A stretch of DNA of 64,000 nucleotides from Penumbrarchaeum sp964445525 (GTDB lineage Archaea; Thermoplasmatota; Penumbrarchaeia; Penumbrarchaeales; Penumbrarchaeaceae), in the NCBI GenBank assembly GCA_964445525.1, contig CAYULA010000004.1, forward strand, positions 48,859 to 112,858. The letters run 5' to 3'. Shown here in pieces: positions 51,946 through 59,998 of this stretch (within the stretch, counting starts at the first letter, position 1; the number at the start of each line of letters is the position of its first letter). The notes below the pieces were generated by a model, which worked only from the letters and a program-made list of their open reading frames with translations, ran no database searches and was not told the origin of the DNA. The position numbers and the translations under genes were made by a program.

Positions 51946-52068
51946 GTGAAGGATATCAGGAAGCCTCCTGTTGTTTCCAGATCCGATCTGAAATATGCAT
52001 GGATAGGATTTCTCAGAAGGAACTTCCTCAAAAGATTGATAATGAAGAATCCCGAGGAATATGATTAA
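51946..52068 (+). CDS. Possible small basic protein
   Basis: A 40-residue lysine/arginine-rich frame (MKDIRKPPVVSRSDLKY, then IGFLRRNFLKRLIM) with its own TATA-like box and ribosome site. A longer version of 61 residues could begin at GTG 51883. Nothing else supports it and I do not recognise it; it may be a real small protein or chance. Confidence 0.35.
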   Translation: MKDIRKPPVVSRSDLKYAWIGFLRRNFLKRLIMKNPEEYD

Positions 52069-52099
52069 ATACAGGAAGGATAAGGTATGGTTGTAAGAG

Positions 52100-52112
52100 A
52101 AAAATATATATA
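52100..52112 (+). promoter_or_regulatory. TATA box of the two-gene A+T-rich insert
   Basis: AAAAATATATATA lies about 28 nt before the ATG at 52136 with no ribosome site between; a leaderless start is likely. Confidence 0.55.
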
Positions 52113-52135
52113 ACTGCATAAATATTATAAAGTAC

Positions 52136-52729
52136 ATGCAGAGCATAAAGGGTGTTGATAAGGTAAGAACTTCTATTGGACTCAGAATGGCAACCAAGTA
52201 CTTGATTTTAGATCATTCCATGCCAGGGGAAAGTCTCGAGGATACCATAGTAAGATTAATCCACTCATATGACAGATTGAAACAAGAGAATGAAGAACTT
52301 TTAGAATTGATTGAAAGAAATGGGATAACTCAAAAAAATCTTCTCTCTATTGATAAAGTGGAAAGGATATTGGATTCCATAGAAATTAATCTGGACCTTG
52401 TGATTCACTATTCATACAACATGCCCCCCAAAGAAATAAAAAAACTTGATGACTATCAAATGGATATCCAACTGGAAAAGGTATTCACAAATGGAAAAAA
52501 TTATTCTTTTAAAGAATTGGACCTCTCAGAGGAAGAGATGATCGACATCCATTTTCGAATTGTTGAAAAGATTATCAATGAGCATTTTGATAAAGCATAC
52601 AAGATACCGGATAATCTCAATTTGTTTGACTATAGATACTGGAAACGGGTTTTTTTTAGAGTAGGACTGCCGGAAAGCTCTTATCTTTCAGATGTGATAT
52701 CCACAATCACAGTAGTAAAGAGTGGTTGA
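52136..52729 (+). CDS. Unknown protein with RHH-like N terminus and coiled coil
   Basis: I do not recognise this 197-residue protein. The first about 45 residues (SIGLRMATKYLILDHSM then GESLEDTIVRLIHSYDRL) resemble a ribbon-helix-helix DNA-binding unit of the VapB type, followed by a short coiled coil (KQENEELLELIER). The rest is charged and mainly helical, with no catalytic motif seen. The gene is clearly A+T-richer than serS and nadA beside it, which suggests acquired DNA. It overlaps the next gene by 8 nt, so the two form one unit. Confidence 0.7.
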   Translation: MQSIKGVDKVRTSIGLRMATKYLILDHSMPGESLEDTIVRLIHSYDRLKQENEELLELIERNGITQKNLLSIDKVERILDSIEINLDLVIHYSYNMPPKEIKKLDDYQMDIQLEKVFTNGKNYSFKELDLSEEEMIDIHFRIVEKIINEHFDKAYKIPDNLNLFDYRYWKRVFFRVGLPESSYLSDVISTITVVKSG

Positions 52730-53321
52730 TTTGTTGGATGATATCCCTATATCAATTGATATTATCAGATCATATTTTAAATGCTTTGAGGTAGCAATTG
52801 ATAAAGATAGGCTTAAAGCAAAGGTCTCCTCGGACCGAGACCGATTGTCATTTCAAATTGCTATTTATTCCTCATCAATTGGTTTCACAGGGTCATTTCC
52901 ACAGACAAGAATATCACTTGAACGTCATTCAGAAAACATCAGGCATCAAGGAGTCCACCTTCAGTTAAGTTTCCATAAGATCGAGAATCCTTTTCATGCA
53001 GGTACACTGTATATTCATTTGGATATTGATGACATGAATAATCTTCTTGATGTTTCCCAGGGATTTCTATTTGCTACTTACGAAATGTTGAAAAAGCTAG
53101 GGGGAAATTTTGTAAAAATTAGAGATCAATTGTTCCATCCAGAAATGATTGTAGATATTTATGATAAAAAACAAATTTTTATTGAGAAGGTAAGTAAAAG
53201 CATTCAGGTTCGGCCCTTGGAGTTGATAAAATTGGATGGATCAAGGGTTTATATTTCTGAGGCGGAACTTGAAGAATTTCTTGAATACAGAAAGGAGTTG
53301 GTCCCGCTTTTAAGGAGATGA
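52722..53321 (+). CDS. Unknown protein paired with the RHH-like gene
   Basis: A 199-residue protein with no recognised family. It has a mixed strand/helix pattern (FQIAIYSSSIGFTGSFPQ, then GTLYIHLDIDDMNNLLDV) and no membrane segment. GTG 52722 overlaps the stop of the upstream gene; a TTG just downstream is an alternative. It shares the high A+T content of its partner and ends at 53321, 4 nt into the longest reading frame of nadA. Together with the preceding gene it could be a regulator/effector pair, but no effector motif can be shown. Confidence 0.65.
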   Translation: MVDLLDDIPISIDIIRSYFKCFEVAIDKDRLKAKVSSDRDRLSFQIAIYSSSIGFTGSFPQTRISLERHSENIRHQGVHLQLSFHKIENPFHAGTLYIHLDIDDMNNLLDVSQGFLFATYEMLKKLGGNFVKIRDQLFHPEMIVDIYDKKQIFIEKVSKSIQVRPLELIKLDGSRVYISEAELEEFLEYRKELVPLLRR

Positions 53322-53344
53322 GTGATCTTCATGAGGGATTAACA

Positions 53345-54301
53345 GTGAAGCGACGAAAGATTAATAACGGTCCCGACAATCCAAAGTATATGGGAGAACT
53401 CACGGAAGTTCACAAGAGGATAAGGGACCTCGCAAAGGAGAAAGATGTTGTAATCCTGGCGCATAATTATCAGGTCCCCGAAGTTCAGGATATCGCCGAT
53501 ATCGTGGGAGACTCCCTTGTTCTTGCGATGAAGGCGGCGGAGACATCCCAGGCAAACATCCTCTTCTGCGGAGTGGATTTCATGGCGGAGGCGGCAAAGG
53601 CCCTCTCCCCGGACAGAAGAGTTATCCACCCGGTCCCCGATTCTCACTGCCCCATGGCACACATGGTGGATGTGGAGGGATTGGAGGAATTCAAGGAACA
53701 GCATCCGGGAGCTCCCGTGGTTGCATATGTAAACACAACGGCGGAAACCAAGGCCCACTCATACATATGCTGCACCTCCGCAAACGCCGTGAAGGTAGTG
53801 AAATCTCTTGAAGAAAAAGAGATCATATTCATCCCCGATTCCAATCTCGGAGCATATGTCCAGTCCCAGGTCCCCGGGAAGATGGTCCACTTATGGGCCG
53901 GATACTGTCACGTTCACAACGACATAACCGTCGATCAGATCAAGGAGGCGATGAGTGAGCACCCTGATGCCAGGGTGATGGTTCATCCCGAGTGCAGGAT
54001 GGAGGTCATTGAGTTCGCTGATGTGGTGACCTCCACCGAGGGGATGCTGAGGTATGCCGAGTCCTCGGATGCCAAAGAGTTCATAGTCGGAACCGAGGAG
54101 GGCCTGGCATATCGTCTCGAAAACGAGGTCCCGGGAAAGGTTTTCCATAGGATCGAGACTGCCATCTGCCCGAACATGAAAAAGATCACCCTTGAAGATG
54201 TTCTTAGATCTCTTGAGAATATGGGACCCGAGGTGGAGCTCGATCCCGAGATAATCGAGAAGAACAAGCCCCCTCTGGAGAGGATGCTTTCACTGAAATA
54301 A
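53345..54301 (+). CDS. nadA: Quinolinate synthase A
   Basis: It condenses iminoaspartate with dihydroxyacetone phosphate to quinolinate in NAD synthesis, using an oxygen-sensitive [4Fe-4S] cluster. The three cluster cysteines are visible: FCGVDFMAE (C75), HPEC and ICPNM. LAHNYQ and PDSNLGAY are further signature segments. GTG 53345 is chosen because GAGGG ends 7 nt upstream; ATG 53318 is possible but directly abuts AAGGAG and would overlap the preceding gene by 4 nt. No nadB or nadC is adjacent in the window. Confidence 0.95.
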   Translation: MKRRKINNGPDNPKYMGELTEVHKRIRDLAKEKDVVILAHNYQVPEVQDIADIVGDSLVLAMKAAETSQANILFCGVDFMAEAAKALSPDRRVIHPVPDSHCPMAHMVDVEGLEEFKEQHPGAPVVAYVNTTAETKAHSYICCTSANAVKVVKSLEEKEIIFIPDSNLGAYVQSQVPGKMVHLWAGYCHVHNDITVDQIKEAMSEHPDARVMVHPECRMEVIEFADVVTSTEGMLRYAESSDAKEFIVGTEEGLAYRLENEVPGKVFHRIETAICPNMKKITLEDVLRSLENMGPEVELDPEIIEKNKPPLERMLSLK

Positions 54302-54373
54302 TGTGAAAATCCTTCATAAATTAATTATATTTCATCAGCCAGTTATTGTTTTCGATAATTAGGGGGATATTCG

Positions 54374-56467
54374 ATGAGGAATTCGAGGATATTTATTGTT
54401 GCACTGCTATTGATAAGCATGTCCACATCTCCATTTGTAGCGGGAGATGATACGAACCTTGAAGGGCCTACAAGGGTCCCTAACAAGTATGGATCGATAA
54501 CTTCGGATGAGACATGGTCCGGAACACTGGCAGTTGATACCCTTATCATCGAAGAAGGCGTGACCGTCACCATTCAGAGTGGAACCAACCTTATCATGGA
54601 AAACGAAGCGGAGATATGGGTCAGGGGAACTCTTATCGTCCAGGGTGGTGAGAATCCGGCGGATCAGGTCGATTTCAGTTTGTTCTTCGGTTCCTACTGG
54701 GAGGGGATCACGATAAACGATACCGGAACAGCCGACATCCAGAATACAACGTTTGTCGGGGGTCATAATTACATCGAGATTTATGGGGATGGCGTCACTG
54801 TCAAGAATTGTCTGTTCGACAGGGGATGGACAGGTGTGATCGTCCACGGAGGTAGCAACCATGATATTGGGAGGATATCCGGAAAATATATAGGAGAGGT
54901 CCTTTGGATCCAGAATGTTCAAGAAAGCCTTAAAATCAAATATGTGGCAGGGGTCGGGGTCACAACGAGCGTTGTTCATATAAGTGAATCATACAACGTA
55001 TCATTGGATTTCATAATAGCTTTCGATTCCAGGAATGCTCTCAGAATAGACGGAGGCTGTACCGGAGAGTGCGGAAATATTTACGCAAGAAGGATCTCCG
55101 CAAATGAGACGGCTCCGGGTACTATCACTTCCAGCTGTGTCCAACTTTCCGGTCCTATTCACGGTCTTGAACTGGAATCTATCATGGTGGAATATATCCA
55201 TACTGCGATCGAATTGGATACAACTCCCGGATCGGAAGTAACGGTTTCTGATTTGACTCCTGTAGGTGGCGTGGATACTCTTATTGGTCTGGATCAGGAT
55301 GTACACGGAGTGGACATGGAGATATTCGACTCGATACTTTCCGCGGAAAATAATATTGCCGATCTCTCTTCCGATACCGCGGATGTGAATATTACGGCCA
55401 TCAATTCTCGCCTCGGTCCCGGATCGTTTTCGATCACGGGAGAACCGGTTTTCAATCTCAGCTGGTACATCAACCTAACCGTGGTCAATGTAAACATGGA
55501 CCCACTGGATTATACATTGAACACGTTCTATCATGGAGGTGAAATATTCTCGTCTCTGGAATCCGAGGAAGGATACATTCAGCTGTTAATTCCAGAATTC
55601 ACTGTAACAGAGAGCGGAACACAGAACCTGTACTTCGATTTCGAACTCGAGTTCGATAACGGAGGTCCTCTGAGTTATCTTGCAGGTGAGAATATACTGA
55701 ATGAGTGTAATTCGGATAACGTACTTGTCTACGATCTGCCTCCTTACAATACAATGCCCGAAAGTATATCATTCTCGGAGGGAGCCTCTCATCTTGTCAA
55801 CTTGTCTGAATATTTCCATGACCAGGAGGATAATCTCACTTTCGAGATAGGTGCAGGTCCTGAACTGGAGGTAGAAACAGGATCGGAAGGCGGCTTCGAT
55901 TTCCTGACCATCTCAACTTTGAATGAAGATTGGAATGGTTTTTCGTGGGTGAATATATCAGCAGAAGACGATGTGGGAAATACAACAGGTACAAACGTCA
56001 CCGTTGAAGTAACACCGGTGAACGACCCTCCGACATTCTCCCATCCACTTCCCGAACTGGAAATCGAGGAGGATGGATCCGCCGAACTGGACATTGCAGA
56101 TTACCTGACGGATTTCGAGAATGACACCCTGGAGATATCCTTCGAACCTATGGAAAACTGCTCGATCCAGTTGAACGGAACCAACCTGGAATTGACACCA
56201 TCGGAGAACTGGTTCGGAAATCTGACTATCGAACTCAACATTTCTGACGGAACCGATTTCATCACCGGAGACCTCCTGTTATCGGTCAATCCCGTGAACG
56301 ATGCTCCCTCCGGTGCTCCGTTCCATGGGGAGAACAAACTGGAAAGCTTCATGTTGAACCATTCCGAATTCGGTAATATCACGGTATTCACTGTTATTTT
56401 GACCGAGGACTCCAAAACCGAAATTCGCATCAACGGAAGCGATGTGGAGATGGCAGATCTTTCGTAA
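54374..56467 (+). CDS. Surface beta-helix/cadherin-like protein, N-terminal part cut by a TAA codon
   Basis: The first 697 codons of a surface protein. Signal peptide MRNSRIFIVALLLISMSTS; a parallel beta-helix region at about 50-330 (TWSGTLAVDTLIIEEGVTV, then repeated short turns); cadherin-like repeats ending in TPVNDPPTF and NPVNDAPSG. It stops at TAA 56465-56467. The same frame continues for another 296 codons to 57358 and aligns there with the intact paralogue at 59999-62974, where this position is a tyrosine (L-T-Y-S-Y). The truncated product lacks the membrane anchor. A single-base nonsense mutation, a sequencing error or readthrough could explain it. Confidence 0.75.
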   Translation: MRNSRIFIVALLLISMSTSPFVAGDDTNLEGPTRVPNKYGSITSDETWSGTLAVDTLIIEEGVTVTIQSGTNLIMENEAEIWVRGTLIVQGGENPADQVDFSLFFGSYWEGITINDTGTADIQNTTFVGGHNYIEIYGDGVTVKNCLFDRGWTGVIVHGGSNHDIGRISGKYIGEVLWIQNVQESLKIKYVAGVGVTTSVVHISESYNVSLDFIIAFDSRNALRIDGGCTGECGNIYARRISANETAPGTITSSCVQLSGPIHGLELESIMVEYIHTAIELDTTPGSEVTVSDLTPVGGVDTLIGLDQDVHGVDMEIFDSILSAENNIADLSSDTADVNITAINSRLGPGSFSITGEPVFNLSWYINLTVVNVNMDPLDYTLNTFYHGGEIFSSLESEEGYIQLLIPEFTVTESGTQNLYFDFELEFDNGGPLSYLAGENILNECNSDNVLVYDLPPYNTMPESISFSEGASHLVNLSEYFHDQEDNLTFEIGAGPELEVETGSEGGFDFLTISTLNEDWNGFSWVNISAEDDVGNTTGTNVTVEVTPVNDPPTFSHPLPELEIEEDGSAELDIADYLTDFENDTLEISFEPMENCSIQLNGTNLELTPSENWFGNLTIELNISDGTDFITGDLLLSVNPVNDAPSGAPFHGENKLESFMLNHSEFGNITVFTVILTEDSKTEIRINGSDVEMADLS

Positions 56468-56548
56468 GGTTTTCTCGTCACTGATCTGCAACACGGCTCG
56501 ATAACCAATCCTGAAGAGGAGGTTACACTTCCTGATAACTCCACGGAG

Positions 56549-57358
56549 ATGGTACCGATTCCCGATAGGTTCATTTACACGCCCGACAAGGATTCCACGA
56601 TCGGGGACCTGGTACGATTCACAATTTCCGATGGCGATATCGAGGTATCGTACTGGGTGAGTTTCAATGTCACCCCGGTAAACGACCCTCCGGTGCTGAC
56701 TCCCGAAAACGACGGGAATCTGACTACCAGCAGAAATCAGGTCAAAACCTGGGATCTGCTCGAATGGGCATCGGATGTGGAAGGCGATAAACTGATTTTC
56801 AGGATTGAACCGAGTGAGTACCTGACAGTGGAGGAAAGCAACCTTACAATAGATTTCATGGGCGCCTATGAGGGAGCTCAATACAATGCGACCATCTTCG
56901 TCTCCGACGGTGAAGTCGAGGTGTCGCATCCTCTCCGTTTCACGGTGGAAGGATCCCTCCCTGGTCCGGGTCTGAAAGTTTACAGCATCGAGATCAAGGG
57001 AGAGAAGAACGGGTGGCAGATAAGAATCTATGCGGATGCGGGTCAGGAAATATATGTGGTCGTTCTCGATGGTGAGGATGTCGTATCCAGTTTCAAAACA
57101 AATCCGGAAGATGACAATTACACTGTGTTCATATCCGATGACGATGCGGATGTCGGAAATACCATAATCATCACGGATGGCGAGAACGGAGATGAGATCC
57201 TTCCCACTTTCACAAATGAGCTTCCCAAGCTTGAAGAAGAAAGTGAAACTGTAAACTTCTTCATCTACATAATTCTGGCAGTGGTTCTGCTCTTGGTTTT
57301 GATCATTGTCATTGTAATGGTAACAAGGAGAAAGAAAGAAGAATACTACGAGGAATGA
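56549..57358 (+). pseudogene. Detached C-terminal part of the interrupted surface protein
   Basis: In frame with 54374-56467 and separated only by the TAA codon; reading resumes at 56468. This part has a cadherin-like repeat (TPVNDPPVL), a beta domain, a TM segment (IYIILAVVLLLVLIIVIVM) and the tail RRKKEEYYEE, which matches the tail RKRKDEFYEE of the paralogue. The ATG at 56549 has no ribosome site or signal peptide, so independent expression would be meaningless for export. Confidence 0.7.
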
Positions 57359-57408
57359 AGTAACTCACAGAAACTTGAGAGATACCTTGATCTACAGATG
57401 TAAGTGAA

Positions 57409-59841
57409 TCACTGGATCCTTCTCGCCAGATTCGGTCCTCCGCTGAGGAACTGTCCCTTTCTCTTCATTTTCAAATTGATAATTATCAGAACGATTATGA
57501 GGAACCCTACCACCAAAATGATGAATCTCATTGTATTGTCATCATCTGTTTCCGCGCTTTCTCTGTCATCCGATTCCTTTTGTGATGTGTCAAACAATGT
57601 GATATTCGTTTCCGGGACCTCTTCCCTTTCGTATATGGCATCGAGGTCCTCCTTATCGATCCAGTAGAAGCACCTTCCTCCTGCGAAGTAGAACCTCTCC
57701 CTTGCCTCGTCATAGTGGAATCCCTTGTTATCCATCCATGGAACCCCATCTTCATTCACGTAATTGTCATAGCTACCGTTTTCGAGATTTATTTTGAAAA
57801 AACCCCATGGTGATCCCGAAGGCCAGGATGGTATTGGGCCCATGGAACAAAACATTGGAAAATTTCCGGTCAGTGCATAGAGAATGTCTTCTTCTTCATC
57901 AAGGTATATCGAATTCAGACAGGCTGTCTGTGGCAATTTTTCATCCTTTTCATAGGTCCCGTTTCTGAGACCGTGATGCGTCATAATAACAAGGTCACTC
58001 AATTCATCCGAATAGCAAACCATTCCAACTCTTTCCTCATTCCAGCTGTAGAAGACCTCATCATTTTCGATGGTTGTGATGTTGTTGAGATATGTGTACT
58101 TCCCGGTGTATAGATCCAGTTCAAGAAGTTCGCTGTAAATATCGGTGTAAAGGTAAACAAGGTCCTCTGTCGGATGGACATATATTCCTCCCGGGGCGAG
58201 CCTTCCGAAATTTGTGAAATTCCCCTCATCGGGATTGGTCCTGTTGCCTGCCGGATCGAAAAATCTCAACGATTGATTTTCCGGATAATAGATATGAACT
58301 CCGTATGCGCTTCCGAGATATACGGGTCCCTTTTCAGATGGAATCTCCAAACCGTAGAAATGAACTGATTCATTGATCCCGATCCTTGATATGGACATGT
58401 TGTTGAAGTTAAGAATAAAGGTCCCGTTCTCTGCCGAAACGTAGAGATCAGGTCCTCTGAATTCCATGTCATAAACCTCTTCGACCTGTTCCGAATAATC
58501 CCTGATGATGTTCATTTCCTCGTCAAGTAGGTAGAGGGATTCATGGTTCCCCACTATCAAACCATCATGAAGAGAAGTTGTTCTGAGCCAGTAATACTCA
58601 TTGCGGTGGTCCGGAACACCCGGGTTCTTTCTGAATATCTCGATATTTTCGAATCTGTCCTCATCGACGTGATACCACATGATCCTGGATTGCGAATCCG
58701 GATCCGACCAGGAAGAACTTCCACCGCTCTTGAATCTGCCATGAACGAAAAGAATATTTCCGGATAATGAATCAAATATTATTCGACAGGTTGTATATTC
58801 GGCGAAAGATTCTTCCTGGTAATCATCATGGTAATATATTCTCAGCACTTGAGGTTCGGTACCGTCAAATCTGATCAGATTATTATCCGATTTGATCTGG
58901 CAGTAAACCTCATCCCTCAGAGGATCATAACAGGCCCTGAAAAGTTGACCTCTATCTTCCCAGTTTTCCTCCGGATATTCATCCATCACAAGGAAAGTAT
59001 GATTCCTTCTATCATCGTATATGTAGGGGTATTGCATCCATTCCCCGGTGTATATGTTGTATCTCACAAGTCTGTAACCGGCTATGTAGAGATTACCAGT
59101 TTTTTCATCAAGGTCCAATCCGTTGGTTCTCTGCTTCAATACTTCACAATCCATTACCCGTCTGGCCGTATCATTTTCCGGATTGTAAATAATGAATCCT
59201 TTCAATGTTGCAAGATATAACAAACCCGTTTCCTCGACATATTTCATCTCCTGAACATGATGCCAACCATCCCAGCCGCTCCAGGGATCGAAGAAATCAC
59301 CGGTATCCTTAACCTCATATTTACCGGATTCAAGATCGATCATCAGAAAATCCTTGCCGGAGCTTGCATAGATACTGTTGTTTTTTGCATCCACAGCGAA
59401 TTTATCTATGTCACCTTCTTCCGTTCTTCCTTTCTCATCCTTGAATACGTATTTTTCCAGCAGTTCATATGAACCGGTGTCGATTACGTAGAGGAAAGGA
59501 TTGTAATCATCCACCGCATACAATCTCTCGTTTTTCATATCCAGGTGGATCCGGGTGATCACGGAGTTCTCGAGTCCGAACCAGTTTCCCATCTGTAAGA
59601 ATTCTCCGGTTTCGAGGTCCTTCACAGAGATCCCGTAGTTGGTTGCCAGATAAAGGGTTCTGTTTTCGGCATCCAGTTCCGCATCGTTGAAGTATTCGGG
59701 ATCAGTGAAATAGACGTGAAAAGGATTCTCAGGTCCTAGTCTGTCGTCCTTCATGTTTCCCATGATTCCCGAAACCGGAGAAACGAACAGGATAATGGTT
59801 GCAGATAAGATCAAGAGGGAATTCGATTTCAACTCCTTCAC
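57409..59841 (-). CDS. Membrane-anchored beta-propeller protein
   Basis: A secreted protein of about 810 residues. Signal peptide SNSLLILSATIILFVSPVSG; many short blade-like repeats with the pattern LYLATNYGISVKDLETG, LYAVDDYNPFLYVIDTGSY and NLYIAGYRLVRYN, similar to ligand-sensing two-component propellers, consistent with one or two beta-propellers; a TM segment (MRFIILVVGFLIIVLIIINL) at about 775-795 and a basic tail. The start is GTG 59841 or TTG 59832, with the ribosome-site-like GAAGGGAA and GAAGGAG stretches overlapping. It lies between and opposite to the two paralogous surface-protein genes and probably works with them at the cell surface. Confidence 0.8.
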   Translation of the reverse strand: MKELKSNSLLILSATIILFVSPVSGIMGNMKDDRLGPENPFHVYFTDPEYFNDAELDAENRTLYLATNYGISVKDLETGEFLQMGNWFGLENSVITRIHLDMKNERLYAVDDYNPFLYVIDTGSYELLEKYVFKDEKGRTEEGDIDKFAVDAKNNSIYASSGKDFLMIDLESGKYEVKDTGDFFDPWSGWDGWHHVQEMKYVEETGLLYLATLKGFIIYNPENDTARRVMDCEVLKQRTNGLDLDEKTGNLYIAGYRLVRYNIYTGEWMQYPYIYDDRRNHTFLVMDEYPEENWEDRGQLFRACYDPLRDEVYCQIKSDNNLIRFDGTEPQVLRIYYHDDYQEESFAEYTTCRIIFDSLSGNILFVHGRFKSGGSSSWSDPDSQSRIMWYHVDEDRFENIEIFRKNPGVPDHRNEYYWLRTTSLHDGLIVGNHESLYLLDEEMNIIRDYSEQVEEVYDMEFRGPDLYVSAENGTFILNFNNMSISRIGINESVHFYGLEIPSEKGPVYLGSAYGVHIYYPENQSLRFFDPAGNRTNPDEGNFTNFGRLAPGGIYVHPTEDLVYLYTDIYSELLELDLYTGKYTYLNNITTIENDEVFYSWNEERVGMVCYSDELSDLVIMTHHGLRNGTYEKDEKLPQTACLNSIYLDEEEDILYALTGNFPMFCSMGPIPSWPSGSPWGFFKINLENGSYDNYVNEDGVPWMDNKGFHYDEARERFYFAGGRCFYWIDKEDLDAIYEREEVPETNITLFDTSQKESDDRESAETDDDNTMRFIILVVGFLIIVLIIINLKMKRKGQFLSGGPNLARRIQ

Positions 59842-59998
59842 TTCCCTTCGATCAATGTTTTGAAGACTTTAAAAGGTTTTCCGATTGTTTCAGCATATCC
59901 AGGTTCTCGTTATTGTGCTAATAATTTCATTATGATATATGTAAATTTGAAATAATAGAATATCAACTATGGAAATACAATCAATATGGGGTTTGGAA

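Noticed and set aside
56465..56467. Pyrrolysine-type recoding of the internal stop
   Set aside because: The codon is TAA, not TAG, and no PylS/PylT or methylamine methyltransferase is in the window.
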